A stretch of DNA of 64,000 bases from JADJRH01 sp046351455 (GCA_046351455.1 JAXLYM010000001.1:248001-312000); one strand, 5' to 3'; numbered from the stretch's first letter, positions 1 through 9,133 are shown. The notes: generated by a model from the letters alone, not told the origin. Translations and numbers: made by a program.

Positions 1-1518
1 CGTGAGCCAGTCCCTAGTGAGCGAGGTCAGGAGCTCCCACGACAGTTCGTCCGCCCATTGGACGTCATCGAGAAGCAGCATGATCGGACCGTGCGCAGCG
101 AACGCGCCGAGGGTATCCTTCACAGCGCTGACAACGAGGTCCCGAGGCGGACTGTTATGAGGCTCGTCTTGGCCGTGCTCGCGCGGCACGTGTGGCAGCT
201 CCGCGATCGAGCCCTCTAGCATTGCGAGGAGCTTTGCTCGCCCGCCGACGATGCGCCGGGTCGCCTCCTCTCCCTCCTGGAGACAATAGTCCACCACGGC
301 GTGGAGCAGCGGGCGCAAGAGGTGCATTGGAGCGCTCGATGTGTCGCCGCCCTTCGTCCCCTGCGGCGGCCGCGCTGCCGACGCGATGATGCGATGTCGA
401 TCGCCGTGGAGCCGCGCTGCCTCTTTGACGATGTAGGTCTTGCCGATCCCGCTCTCGCCGGAGACGACAGCAATCGCTCCCTTTCCCTCCGCCGAGCCGC
501 GAATCACGCTGGCGAGCTGCTTCAGGGTCGCCTCCCTGCCCGTTAGCGTCGGCCGGTACAGGATCGCGGCCGGGCGTGCTCGGCGCGCCAGGGGGGCAGG
601 CTGCCCGGCGACCGAGCGCAGCAGATCGGCCAGATCCGTCGCGTGTCCTATCCGGTTGACCGGTCGTTTCTCTAAGAGGCCGGCGATTAGGTCGTCCAGC
701 CCCGCAGGCACTTCTCGCACGAGCGCTGACGTGCGAGGCGGCGCGCTCGAGAGGTGCCGGCGCAGCACTTCACCCGCCGACCCCGCGAGGAACGGCGGCT
801 GACCCGCAACGATCTCGAAGAGGATGCAACCCAGCGAGTAGAGATCGCTCCTCGCGTCGATGGCCTCCCCCAGGATCTGTTCCGGTGACATGTAGTGCAC
901 AGTCCCGGGCCTTCCGAGGAGCACATCCACTGGCTCAGTCCCCACGGCGGTGCGGACGGTCATCGCGACACCGAAGTCGGCGAGAACCACCTGGCCATCC
1001 TCGCGAAGTAAGATGTTGCCCGGCTTCAGGTCCCCATGCACGATCCCCTCTCCGTGCACGTATTCCAGGCTATCAACGACTTGCAACGCGATCCGGAGCG
1101 CTCCTTCCAGCCGGCCCGCGGCGGCGGGCGGGCGCCCAGCGGACGGACCGTCGGCCTCTCGCCAAGACGACCAAGTCCGCCGGAGCTGCTCGGCCAACGT
1201 GAGCCCGGAGATCAGCTCCATCGCGACCCACGGAATACCCGAAGTAGTGCCAGACTCCAGCATGCGCACTATGCCCGGGTGGTCCAGCCGCTGCAGTACA
1301 CGGACCTCGCGTCGGATGCTGGAGAGCAACTCTTCGTCCGGGACGTCCACAGTCTTGAGCGCGACGTCGCGGCCCGAGTATCGGTCCGAGGCGCGGTAGA
1401 CGATGGCCATCCCGCCCACAGCGATCGGCTCGCGTACCACATAGCGCCCGATCTCCCTTCCGCTCTCGAAGCGGACAGGCGCAGCGTCGCGGGCGCTCGA
1501 AGGAGGGGCGGGGGTCAC
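1..1518 (-). CDS. Ser/Thr protein kinase with AAA-type ATPase domain (C-terminus beyond window)
   Basis: A eukaryotic-like protein kinase fused to a P-loop ATPase, a layout common in myxobacterial signalling proteins. The 506 visible residues begin at a GTG, 4 bp after the stop of the upstream regulator gene. The kinase has a Gly-rich loop near residue 35 (AVGGMAIVYRA), an invariant Lys in VALKTVDV, a catalytic loop HGDLKPGN (D163; HGD replaces HRD), a DFG motif and YMSPEQ. A Walker A motif SGESGIGKT follows (K360), then a Walker B-like LLLDDVQWAD, as in STAND-type kinases; a TPR-like C-terminus would be expected outside the window. The gene follows the sigma54-type regulator in the same direction, so the two are probably cotranscribed and act in one pathway. 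Upstream in-frame starts cannot be excluded. Confidence 0.9.
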   Translation of the reverse strand, partial: MTPAPPSSARDAAPVRFESGREIGRYVVREPIAVGGMAIVYRASDRYSGRDVALKTVDVPDEELLSSIRREVRVLQRLDHPGIVRMLESGTTSGIPWVAMELISGLTLAEQLRRTWSSWREADGPSAGRPPAAAGRLEGALRIALQVVDSLEYVHGEGIVHGDLKPGNILLREDGQVVLADFGVAMTVRTAVGTEPVDVLLGRPGTVHYMSPEQILGEAIDARSDLYSLGCILFEIVAGQPPFLAGSAGEVLRRHLSSAPPRTSALVREVPAGLDDLIAGLLEKRPVNRIGHATDLADLLRSVAGQPAPLARRARPAAILYRPTLTGREATLKQLASVIRGSAEGKGAIAVVSGESGIGKTYIVKEAARLHGDRHRIIASAARPPQGTKGGDTSSAPMHLLRPLLHAVVDYCLQEGEEATRRIVGGRAKLLAMLEGSIAELPHVPREHGQDEPHNSPPRDLVVSAVKDTLGAFAAHGPIMLLLDDVQWADELSWELLTSLTRDWLT

Positions 1519-1522
1519 GCGC

Positions 1523-3103
1523 TCAGGACCCTTTCTTGCGTTCGAGCCCGAAGGTTCTGATTAAATTATAGAGGTGCGAGCGGGCGATATCGAGCTTCGC
1601 CGACGCCTCGGTGATGTTCCAGCCGGTCTCTTCCAGCGTTCTCAACACCAGCGCCGCCTGGAACTGCCGGGTCGCCGCCTGGAGGGTCGACGGCTTCCCT
1701 GCGCGATCCCGGCCGGCGGGCTCTGTGCCCCCCTCGCCCGAAGGAGCGTCGTCCGGAAAGAGGTGCCGCTTCTCGATCCGAAGGAGCCCGTCGACCGCAG
1801 CCCGTACCGCCGCCGCTTCGACCACGTTCATGAGCTCGCGAATGTTGCCGGGCCACTCGGTGATCTCCAGCGTGGAGAGCGCGCCCGCCGAGAACTCCAT
1901 CCGCGGCAGGCCGTGCCTCCGGATGGCGGCGTCCACGAAATGCGCGGCGAGCGCGGGGACGTCCTCGGGGCGCTCCGCGAGTGACGGCACGCGCAGCGGG
2001 AGCACCTGGAGCCGATAGAACAGATCTTCTCGAAAGGCCTTCTTCGCGACCGCGGCCCGCAGATCGGCGTTAGTCGCCGCGATGACTCGGATGTCGGCGA
2101 AGAGCGGCCGGGAGGCCCCGAGGGGATAATACTCCTTCGACTGGAGGAGCTGGAGCAGCTTCGCCTGCGTCGGCAGCAACAGCTCGGCCACTTCGTCCAG
2201 GAACAGAGTGCCGCCGTTAGCCGCCTCGACCTTGCCCTGGACGCGCCGCGACGCCGTCGAGTGAGCGCCCGGCATCGCCCCGAACAGCTCGCTCTCGGTA
2301 AGTGTCTCCGGCAAGGAGGCGCAGTTGATCTCGATGAACTGCCGCGAGGCGCGAGGGCTGTTGTCGTGGATCAGCCGTGCCACCGCCGTCTTGCCGCACC
2401 CCGTGGGACCGCTCAAGAGCACGCTGATATCGAGCGGGGCGATGTGCGAGACCTGTTGCAACAGCCGGCCCAGCGCGTCGCTCCGCCCCACCATCCGGTC
2501 CGCGTGGAGGCTACTCCGGATCGACGCGAGGGAACTCCGCTCCTCGCGAGCCCGGCGCCGGAGCAGGAGCCGATCGGCAAGCGTCGTAACATGCCGGGCG
2601 AAGATCTCCGCGTGTCGCTCATCGTCCTCGGAGAAGGGCCCGGGCTCCTCGCGATCTTGCAGGTAGAGCACGCCCAGTGGCGGCGCACCGACGGGCGCAC
2701 ACAGGACGGCCTCGATGCGGTTCTTCCGCACGCTGCGCCGGTCGCGAAACCTCGGATCCTCCAGCGCGGAGACCGTCGCGATCGTCCGTCCCCGCGCGAT
2801 CGCCTCCGCGATCACCCCACTGGAGAAGGCGCTGCGCACCTCGGCGACGTCCTCCTCCGAGCACCCGCGCGCGATCCAGAACGGCTCCTTCCGGGCCGTA
2901 TCCGTCTCGTCACGGATCTCCAGATAGCCCCGACGAGCCCGCGCGATCTCGACGATGAGCCCGAGCGCCTCCTCGAGAAAGGACTCCATCTCGTCCTTCG
3001 TCCCCAGCTCCAAGAGCTTCTGGAGGAGCTGCTTCTCGGCCTGCACACGCTCCATGCTGGGTGACTCCACTGGCCCCTGAGCACCCGACCCTTCCTGGAC
3101 CAT
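1523..3103 (-). CDS. GAF-domain sigma54-type transcriptional regulator with degenerate GAFTGA loop
   Basis: Bacterial enhancer-binding-protein architecture in 526 residues. A GAF-like sensory domain spans about residues 25-185. The AAA+ domain has Walker A GPTGCGKT (232-239) and Walker B GGTLFLDE (297-304). A Fis-type helix-turn-helix lies in the last 45 residues (ETGWNITEASAKL). In this family the GAFTGA loop contacts sigma54. Here the aligned residues 279-284 read GAHSTA, so Phe, Thr and the second Gly are all replaced. The ATPase motifs look intact, so it may remodel something other than canonical sigma54-polymerase, or act as a DNA-binding sensor. The first ATG is at 3103; an ATG at 3055 with GGAG nine bases upstream is an equally good start. 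The kinase gene follows after 4 bp. Confidence 0.9.
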   Translation of the reverse strand: MVQEGSGAQGPVESPSMERVQAEKQLLQKLLELGTKDEMESFLEEALGLIVEIARARRGYLEIRDETDTARKEPFWIARGCSEEDVAEVRSAFSSGVIAEAIARGRTIATVSALEDPRFRDRRSVRKNRIEAVLCAPVGAPPLGVLYLQDREEPGPFSEDDERHAEIFARHVTTLADRLLLRRRAREERSSLASIRSSLHADRMVGRSDALGRLLQQVSHIAPLDISVLLSGPTGCGKTAVARLIHDNSPRASRQFIEINCASLPETLTESELFGAMPGAHSTASRRVQGKVEAANGGTLFLDEVAELLLPTQAKLLQLLQSKEYYPLGASRPLFADIRVIAATNADLRAAVAKKAFREDLFYRLQVLPLRVPSLAERPEDVPALAAHFVDAAIRRHGLPRMEFSAGALSTLEITEWPGNIRELMNVVEAAAVRAAVDGLLRIEKRHLFPDDAPSGEGGTEPAGRDRAGKPSTLQAATRQFQAALVLRTLEETGWNITEASAKLDIARSHLYNLIRTFGLERKKGS

Positions 3104-3318
3104 CCAGCATGGTTACCTCATCGCCCAGTCCCGGTGAAGCGCGAAGCGCGAAGACCCCGTCGACTGTCTACTCGAGTGGACGCCGCGTCCACAAAACTGT
3201 CCACTCCGGCCTCCCAAGAGCACGCGCTTCGCCCCGATATCGCCCTGATGCAGGGCGTTTCGATCGCTGGCGCGCCGGGCACACGCAGTGCTGTCGAAAG
3301 CAGCCCGAGAGGTGACTC

Positions 3319-5271
3319 ATGCGCGCTCGTCCGCTCCACGCCGTCCTCGTCGGTACCATTTGGTTCGCTCCCGTGATCGCCGCGGGACAACCACAGCCCG
3401 CCCAGGCCGCTCAGCCTGCGCCCCAGCCCGCGGCGGCGTTCGGCGCGCCTGCGAAGCTCCAAGACCTCACGAGCCAGGATGTTCAGCAGTGCGACTCCAG
3501 CCCTCTCCTCACGAGCGGCTTTCGCAATGTGTCTGGGGACGGCATCGCCAGATTCTGCACGACGTTGAGAGAGTCGCCCACCACGCTGCGGTCGGACGAT
3601 CTCGCCGCCCGCGCGCTCCGCGAAAAGCGCGGATGCGAGGTCGTCGAGGGCATGACATTGCCAATCGTTCAGGGGTGCCGTCGCGAAACGATCCTGAATT
3701 ACTGCGGCGGCCGCCGGGATCCAGACGAGGCGTGCGCGCCCGGCGCGTTGAACGACATCCTCAATGCCTCCGGCCACGCCTTCGGCGCCGCGGCGGCGAC
3801 AAACTCGACTTCGCTCATCCTGAACGGGATGACCGATTTCTTCCTGGCGCGGGCGCAGCAGGAATTGGTCCTATTCTTGCGAGATCGGCTGGTCGGAGAC
3901 CTATGCGACAAGGGCCCCTGGGAGCGCCTATTGCCAGCGACCTGCGAGGCCCTCGCGCCCGGCGGGACCACGTCGAGCAGCGCGACGCTCTTGGGGCTCC
4001 CCACGGCGCTGCGGAACGACCTCGATCGACTGCCCATCGGGCTCTTCGACGTCGCGGTCCCCGCCTCGCCGTTCGCGTGCGTCGCGCGGGCGGCCATCGG
4101 CCTTGCTGAGCCGCTTCGACAGGGGGTCAGCCTCTCGCGAGCGTTGAAGGGGCTGCCCCAGGACGCGCCTCACTCCTGCGATGGACAGGCAGCCGTCTGG
4201 CAGGAGGTACGAGCCGCCGCCGGCCTCGCGGGAGCGTACCTTGCGAAGGTGGAAGGCGGCGCCGGTCTCACGCAAGACGACCTGAAGCTGCTGCTCGGGC
4301 AGTTCGCCGCTGGCCTGCCCACGCCCGCAAGTGGCGCCGCGCCGGACGTGAAATGGCTGGAGGCAATGGTGCCGAAGGTGGATCGCATGCTCGCAGCCCT
4401 CGACCGCGTGCGGAAACAGTCCTCCAGCGACACGGCCATTCGAGAGGCGTTGATCGCGACTTACGACGTGGTGGGGGATGTTCTCGCCCACGCGGCGGAG
4501 TCGTCGTCGAACGCCACCCTAAAAAAGCTAACGGGCGACGTCCGCGGCAGCGTCTCGGCCGCGGAGGCATTCGCGAGCCGCGACTACACGACGGCTGTCC
4601 TGCGACTTTTCTCGATACCGAGCCTCAAGACCATCTTCGACGGGGCCGACGTCCCGGAGGACACGAAGAAACTGCTCGCCGGGCTCACCCGTCACGCGCA
4701 ACTCGTTGCGGCCCTTGCTCAGGCGAAAACCCCGGAAGAGGCGCAGAAAGCCCTCGAGTCGGCGGCTGCACCGCTGGGGTCGTATCGCGAGTACCGGCGT
4801 CGCAGCGGCGCGGGGTTCCTGGGGGCGATGCTCGGTATCTCCGGCGGCTACGAGATCTCGCCAGATCCGAAGGGGACGAGCGGTGCCGTGATCGCCCCCT
4901 TCTTACCTGTGGGCCTTGAGATCGGGCTGACACCGCCATCTGCTTCGTCGCTCAACTTGATGTTTTCGGTGATCGACATCGGAGGTCTCGCGAGCGCGCG
5001 ACTTAGCGATCAGACGGGCGGATCCAGTGGGAAGGACAAGCAAGCCAAGGTGGTCCCGGATCCCAATTTCCTGTCCGTGTTCGCGCCCGGCGTGACGCTG
5101 GCTTGGGGCATCTCCGATTCTCCTTTCGTGCTCGGCCTCGGCGCGACCTTCGCACCGGCACAGCGGCCGTTCTTCGCCTGCACCGGCACGTGCGGGCAGA
5201 CTGAGACACTGGCGACAATCCGGGTCCACGCGTTCGTGGGGATCGATCTGCCGGTGCTTCCGCTCTTCTGA
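3319..5271 (+). CDS. exported protein of unknown function
   Basis: 650 residues with an N-terminal signal peptide (RPLHAVLVGTIWFAPVIAAG, about residues 4-23) followed by a Pro/Ala/Gln-rich spacer. The central part, about 50-480, is helical in composition and holds scattered Cys residues (QQCDSS, RFCTT, RGCEV, QGCRR) that could form disulfides. The last 150 residues alternate short hydrophobic stretches with Gly and end in LPVLPLF; the terminal Phe and strand-like pattern would fit an outer-membrane or periplasmic beta-domain, which is inference only. I recognise no family. It is divergent from the regulator gene at 3103 and 54 bp ahead of the metallopeptidase-like lipoprotein, so the two may form a small envelope operon. 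Confidence 0.8.
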   Translation: MRARPLHAVLVGTIWFAPVIAAGQPQPAQAAQPAPQPAAAFGAPAKLQDLTSQDVQQCDSSPLLTSGFRNVSGDGIARFCTTLRESPTTLRSDDLAARALREKRGCEVVEGMTLPIVQGCRRETILNYCGGRRDPDEACAPGALNDILNASGHAFGAAAATNSTSLILNGMTDFFLARAQQELVLFLRDRLVGDLCDKGPWERLLPATCEALAPGGTTSSSATLLGLPTALRNDLDRLPIGLFDVAVPASPFACVARAAIGLAEPLRQGVSLSRALKGLPQDAPHSCDGQAAVWQEVRAAAGLAGAYLAKVEGGAGLTQDDLKLLLGQFAAGLPTPASGAAPDVKWLEAMVPKVDRMLAALDRVRKQSSSDTAIREALIATYDVVGDVLAHAAESSSNATLKKLTGDVRGSVSAAEAFASRDYTTAVLRLFSIPSLKTIFDGADVPEDTKKLLAGLTRHAQLVAALAQAKTPEEAQKALESAAAPLGSYREYRRRSGAGFLGAMLGISGGYEISPDPKGTSGAVIAPFLPVGLEIGLTPPSASSLNLMFSVIDIGGLASARLSDQTGGSSGKDKQAKVVPDPNFLSVFAPGVTLAWGISDSPFVLGLGATFAPAQRPFFACTGTCGQTETLATIRVHAFVGIDLPVLPLF

Positions 5272-5325
5272 CCCGAAGCCGCCCAAAGGACGCTCGCACG
5301 CGTCGAGGAAAGAACGGAGAGGCTC

Positions 5326-6447
5326 ATGGATGCAAAACCGGCAGTGATGTGCGTGGTGGCCGGCCTGGCCGCATGCGGCGGTGGTTCTTCGAAGAGCGGC
5401 GCTTCGGGCGGCCCGCCCGCGCCGGACGCGGGCACGATCACGCCAGACGTGGAGGCGCGTTGGAGAGAGCTGCTGCAGCCATTGACGATCGCCGCGGCCC
5501 GGACAGACCCATACGCGGATGTGCAGCGGGCCGAGGACGTCAGAGAGCCCCCCCCTTCGCTCTCGCGCGCGGATGCCCACCGATGGTCCCTCACTATCGA
5601 GCCGACGATCGCCGTAACTGCCACGGTCTCCGCGGCGGCGACCGACGGTGCGCCAGGGACTGCTTTCGCGACCGCGAACTCCGACGCTCCAACGGCCACC
5701 GCTTCGGCCGTGCCGAGCCACCCCGCACCGCCGGCGTTGGCACGGCCCGACGAATCGGCGACGCCCGCCGGGGGTGACGGACCGCGGACCGCGGAATCCC
5801 AGTTCCGGTGCGTCGCAGCGTTCGGCATTGAGAACGCGCCCTGTCCGATCTTCACTGGAAGTGAGCCCGCAACGCTCTCTCCCGAGTGGATAAAGGACAT
5901 CGTCGCGAACACGGCCGGCCGCGCGTGCGGCGACCTCCGCTTGCCCGATCACTGCGAGCCCCTCGTTCGCATGAGCGGCGATGTTGGGGACGCCATGTGT
6001 TGCGTTGGAGCGGATCAGGTCATCTGGTATAACTACGCGAACCTGCAGAAACAGCGATCTCTGGTGCCCGACGAGCTTGGCTTTCGGACATTCGTTCACG
6101 GCGTCCTCGCCCATGAGTACGGTCATCACGTCGACGCGGCGCTAGCAAAGTGGCGCAATTACTACCTCCAAGTGCCCGAGCTCCGCGACGACCCTGCGCT
6201 CGCGCCGCAGAACGATTCGACAGGCGCCTGGAAAAGAGAGCTCTTCGCCGACTCCGTTGCCGGGTGTGTACTATCAAAGCTGCGAATGTCGCTCGATCCG
6301 GTCGCCACAGTGTTCGTCCGGGGTGTGTTCGCCGGCGGAAGCAACACCCATCCACCCGGGGCGATTCGGCTGGTAGCGCTCCAGGACGGTGCGAAGCGTT
6401 GTGGTGGTACGCCCTTGGCTGAGTCGATCCTCGCTCAGTTCCGTTGA
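5326..6447 (+). CDS. lipoprotein with HEXXH zinc-metallopeptidase motif (YpfJ-like)
   Basis: 373 residues. The start MDAKPAVMCVVAGLAACGGG gives a short signal peptide with a lipobox ending LAAC, predicting a lipoprotein. A long Ala/Thr/Pro-rich spacer leads to a C-terminal catalytic region with HEYGHH (H263, E264, H267) and, about 40 residues on, ELFADSVAG (E305). HEXXH followed by E-x-x-AD-x-x-AG is the zinc-ligand arrangement of the YpfJ/neutral zinc metallopeptidase family. Several Cys residues (for example AFGIENAPCP, AGRACGD, DAMCCVG) suggest an oxidising compartment. It probably cleaves peptides or proteins at the cell envelope; the substrate is unknown. It follows the exported 650-residue protein by 54 bp on the same strand. 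Confidence 0.82.
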   Translation: MDAKPAVMCVVAGLAACGGGSSKSGASGGPPAPDAGTITPDVEARWRELLQPLTIAAARTDPYADVQRAEDVREPPPSLSRADAHRWSLTIEPTIAVTATVSAAATDGAPGTAFATANSDAPTATASAVPSHPAPPALARPDESATPAGGDGPRTAESQFRCVAAFGIENAPCPIFTGSEPATLSPEWIKDIVANTAGRACGDLRLPDHCEPLVRMSGDVGDAMCCVGADQVIWYNYANLQKQRSLVPDELGFRTFVHGVLAHEYGHHVDAALAKWRNYYLQVPELRDDPALAPQNDSTGAWKRELFADSVAGCVLSKLRMSLDPVATVFVRGVFAGGSNTHPPGAIRLVALQDGAKRCGGTPLAESILAQFR

Positions 6448-7155
6448 CGTAACACGGCGTCCTGACGCGCCCCAGCCGGCGGCGCCCTCTTCGACGCCGG
6501 CGCAGCTAGCCGAGGACCGAGGAAAGGCGTCAACTCGCGCGATGCAGCTTCAATGATCTCCATCAAGGCTCCAAGCGGTCCCGATCGGCCGTAGTGGACC
6601 ACGGTCCTATCTTGCGCAATTGGCGCAACATGTATCCGATCGCCCGGGCTAGCCCTCGGTGGCACGGTCCGCTGAAAAGCGTTACGAATCAGCGGATCCC
6701 GAGAGAAGATCGGCACTCGTGAGCTCACTTGTTGCTACCTCTATCCAAGCTCCCGCACGTGACCGCAACTCGGTGTTTATGACCACACCAACGGACGCGG
6801 GCGCATTTTCTGTCGGAGCTTGCGGTGGTGATCCATTTTGATAAAGCTCCCGTATTGGTCGTTGACGACCTCATCGACGAACTCCTTAGGCGGAGCCTTG
6901 TCGGAGACGAGTTCTTCGCGCTCCTAACCAGGGTTCGCCCAAGACGACTCCGCGAGATCAATGAACTCAGAGCCTTGATGCGCTGACACGCTGTCCTCAG
7001 CGCAAACGATGACGCAGCGGAGACAGTGGACTTGCAAGGTCGAAATCCTGCGTATGCTAACATAGCAATATTCTCGACGCGCAGTATCCCCACAATTGAG
7101 TTCGGAGGCTTACTCACCTGTAATCTTTTTGACATCTAGCCTTGGTCGAGGATGG
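6448..7155. other. gene-poor, lower-G+C stretch between metallopeptidase gene and tRNA-Leu
   Basis: No convincing full gene. Base composition is visibly less G+C-rich than the flanks, and the open frames on both strands lack the G/C-ending codons of the neighbours. It lies close to the 3' end of tRNA-Leu, a common integration target, so a decayed inserted element is a reasonable reading. One possible gene remnant inside it is listed separately (6825-6986). I see no clear direct repeat of the tRNA 3' end that would mark an attachment site. Confidence 0.5.
6825..6986 (+). pseudogene. possible remnant of an effector-associated-domain (EAD)-like protein
   Basis: A 53-codon frame with a GTG start. 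Its core, VVDDLIDELLRRSLVGDEFF then LLTRVRPRRLREI, resembles the small helical effector-associated domains that myxobacteria attach to caspase-like, TIR and NTPase proteins: a helix, 'R-x-L-V-x-D-x-F-F' and then 'R-P-R-R'. No effector or partner domain is open around it and the surrounding sequence is not coding-like, so I treat it as a fragment. The family assignment comes from memory of these domains, not from a search. Confidence 0.3.
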
Positions 7156-7293
7156 CTAAGTTATGTTGCCCACCTTACCTAACAGTCGCCCAATAGTTTC
7201 CAGCACCACCCGCGCCCCTTCCGCGTCCCGTTCCTCCGCCAGCCGCACCACCTCCCCCGCCAGCGCCCGGATCGTCCCCACCCTCACCGCCAT
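7156..7293 (-). CDS. possible 45-residue helical protein beside tRNA-Leu
   Basis: An ATG-initiated frame running away from the 3' end of tRNA-Leu. Nearly all of its codons end in G or C (GCG, GTG, CGG), like real genes here and unlike the adjoining stretch. The product is one long predicted amphipathic helix (LAGEVVRLAEERDAEGARVV). The same frame stays open back into the tRNA gene. That could mean it is the tail of a former longer gene, such as an integrated element's last reading frame. No family recognised. Confidence 0.3.
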   Translation of the reverse strand: MAVRVGTIRALAGEVVRLAEERDAEGARVVLETIGRLLGKVGNIT

Positions 7294-7404
7294 CACACCC
7301 CGCTTTCCCTCTGCGTTCGGGGACCGTTCGGGGACCTCCCCCCTCGAACCAGCCTCCAGTTTCGCGTCCCACACCCTCCAGATTCGTGAAGTCTTCCAAC
7401 GAAG

Positions 7405-7487
7405 TAGCCCCGGTCGGGCTCGAACCGACACGTCATCGCTGACAGCGGATTTTAAATCCGCGGCGTCTACCGTTCCGCCACGGGGCC
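7405..7487 (-). tRNA. tRNA-Leu (anticodon UAA)
   Basis: An 83-nt class II cloverleaf on the minus strand. The acceptor stem GGCCCCG pairs with CGGGGCU (first pair G-U). The D arm is GCGGAAC..GGUAGACGC. The anticodon stem GCGGA/UCCGC encloses loop UUUAAAA with UAA. There is an extended variable arm of about 14 nt, and the T arm is GUCGG-UUCGAGC-CCGAC. The discriminator is A and CCA is not encoded. Confidence 0.95.
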
Positions 7488-7633
7488 AGGTGGCGGCAGC
7501 TTACCCCAAAGGGGGCCGCGAACGCACTTCTTCCGTGCGCGCCCGGCGCTTTCTCCCGCTCGCCGATGCTCGCCGCTTCCCGAGGGCGGCGCGGCGTGCG
7601 ATACAGGCGGCCCCTCTGCTCGGAGCACGTACC

Positions 7634-8317
7634 ATGGCGATGGACTGGTTGAAGGGTCTCGTGGCGCCCGTGGCGCAGTTCTCACCGACCGGGCAACCCA
7701 TGACCGGGCCCCAAGGCGGCGCGTTTCCTCCGGGCTACGGGCCCTCCGCCGGGCCGCCCGTCGGCGGCGCTCCCCCCGGCGCCTGGAGCCCGCCCGCATC
7801 GCCCGGCGGCGCTCCAGCCGGCTCCCCCTCCTACGGCGTCGGCATGCCCGGCGTGGACGCAAACGCCTTCGGCGCCGCCTACTCGGGCACCCCCTCCTAC
7901 GGCGCGCCCGCGCAAACTGCCAGTTACGGCGCTCCAACTCAAACGGCCAATTACGGCGCCCCCGCGCAAACTGCCAATTACGGCGCCCCCGCGCAAACTG
8001 CCAATTACAGCGCGCCCGCCCAGACTCCCTCCTACGGCGCGCCGGGAGCGCCCGGGGCGCCGGGGGGATTCGGGGCCTCGACTCCCTCCTTCGGCGCGAC
8101 CTCCACACCCGAGGACGCTCGGATCGCGGCGCTGGAGAACAAGTGCGAGGAGCTCCGGCGTGATCTGGAGTCGGTCGCGCTCTTCGCGCAGACGCTGCTC
8201 GCCGTCCTCGAAGACAAGAAGGTCATGACGACGCAAGACTTCCAGGAGACGCGGCGCAAGCTGGACCTCCTCGACGGGCGGCTCGACGACCGCATCGCGA
8301 AGTCGCCCGGCGCCTGA
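7634..8317 (+). CDS. Pro/Gly/Ala-rich repeat protein with C-terminal coiled coil, unknown function
   Basis: 227 residues. I start it at the ATG at 7634 because the frame upstream runs antisense through tRNA-Leu. After a short N-terminus (MAMDWLKGLVAPV) comes a low-complexity region with five 9-residue units of the type (S/N)YGAPAQTA, then a Gly/Ala/Pro stretch. The last 75 residues are a charged predicted coiled coil (ALENKCEELRRDLESVALFA) ending in KLDLLDGRLDD. A flexible N-terminal arm plus a coiled-coil oligomerisation segment suggests a scaffold or cytoskeletal accessory role, but no family is recognised. The 8338 membrane-protein gene follows after 20 bp, so the two may be cotranscribed. 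Confidence 0.75.
   Translation: MAMDWLKGLVAPVAQFSPTGQPMTGPQGGAFPPGYGPSAGPPVGGAPPGAWSPPASPGGAPAGSPSYGVGMPGVDANAFGAAYSGTPSYGAPAQTASYGAPTQTANYGAPAQTANYGAPAQTANYSAPAQTPSYGAPGAPGAPGGFGASTPSFGATSTPEDARIAALENKCEELRRDLESVALFAQTLLAVLEDKKVMTTQDFQETRRKLDLLDGRLDDRIAKSPGA
7895..8029 (+). repeat. five 27-bp in-frame tandem repeats
   Basis: Units of 27 bp encode (S/N)YGAPAQTA-like nonapeptides. Units three and four are nearly identical at the nucleotide level, indicating recent slippage or duplication. The period is a multiple of three, so unit number can change without breaking the frame. Confidence 0.85.
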
Positions 8318-8337
8318 CATCACCCGACTCGTCGCCC

Positions 8338-9120
8338 ATGAGCGCCCCGAATCACAACGCCGCCGCGACGCTGGGACCGGTCGTCCAGGAACATCCCATC
8401 CGGTTCGTCGAGAGATACGGCTTCCTCGTCTTCGGTGGCCTGTTCATCCTCATCGGGCTGTTCGCCCTCGGCCGCGCGGTCTTCATGCTCGCGACTCGGC
8501 CCGACAGCGATGACGTCATCACGCTGTTCATGGCCGCCGCTCCTTTCCTCCTCGGCGGCGGCATTCCCGTCGTCATCGCGCTGCTGCGGTGGAATTGCCA
8601 CCTCGCCATCCACCAAGGCGGGGTCTATTACCGCGATCGAAAGCGGGAGTGGATCGTCCCCTGGGCCATGATCGACGGGGTCTATCACAAGATCGTGCGC
8701 GTCTTTCGCAACGGCGTCGAGATCGCCACGCAGGACAACTACACGGTCGCGCTCCGCGACGGCTCCTCCTTCACCGTGGACTACCGCTACGACAACATCG
8801 AGCTGTTCGGCAAAGAGCTCATGGAGCGCGTGACAGCCATGCTGCTCCCGCAGTACCTGGAGGCGTTTCGCGCGGGGCGCGCCGTGACCTTCGGCGTCAT
8901 CGGGTTCGACGGGTACGGGATCCACGCGAACGGGCAGATGTTGCCGTGGCAAGAGGTGGAGGGCATCTCCTGGAAACGCGGGTTCATCGCCTCCGAGAAG
9001 GCGTTCGTGCACGTCAAACGGCGCGGCGCCCTGCTCTCCTGGGCCAAGCTGCCTGTCGAAGAGGTGAAGAACTACCAGGTGATGATGGCCCTCGCCGCAG
9101 AGCGCACCTACGTCGAATAA
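8338..9120 (+). CDS. membrane protein with tandem PH-like regions (DUF6585-like)
   Basis: 260 residues. Two hydrophobic helices lie near residues 29-50 (FLVFGGLFILIGLFALGRAV) and 60-84. The remaining soluble part contains two similar beta-rich segments, one around GGVYYRDRKREWIVPWAMID and one around GYGIHANGQMLPWQEVEGIS. In each, a 'xGxxxxxxxxxWxxVxGI' pattern typical of small PH-like domains appears. I associate this layout with the DUF6585 family, from memory. Role unknown, probably at the inner membrane. It lies 20 bp after the coiled-coil repeat protein and is convergent with the zinc-ribbon gene. Confidence 0.75.
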   Translation: MSAPNHNAAATLGPVVQEHPIRFVERYGFLVFGGLFILIGLFALGRAVFMLATRPDSDDVITLFMAAAPFLLGGGIPVVIALLRWNCHLAIHQGGVYYRDRKREWIVPWAMIDGVYHKIVRVFRNGVEIATQDNYTVALRDGSSFTVDYRYDNIELFGKELMERVTAMLLPQYLEAFRAGRAVTFGVIGFDGYGIHANGQMLPWQEVEGISWKRGFIASEKAFVHVKRRGALLSWAKLPVEEVKNYQVMMALAAERTYVE

Positions 9121-9133
9121 GCCCCCATTCGAC

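Noticed and set aside
6435..6728. 97-codon minus-strand frame after the metallopeptidase gene
   Set aside because: Overlaps the end of the metallopeptidase gene, mixed codon use and no recognisable motif; not supported as a gene.
7163..7633. N-terminal extension of the 7634 repeat protein
   Set aside because: The frame would run antisense through tRNA-Leu and includes no family-like sequence; the ATG at 7634 is a better start.
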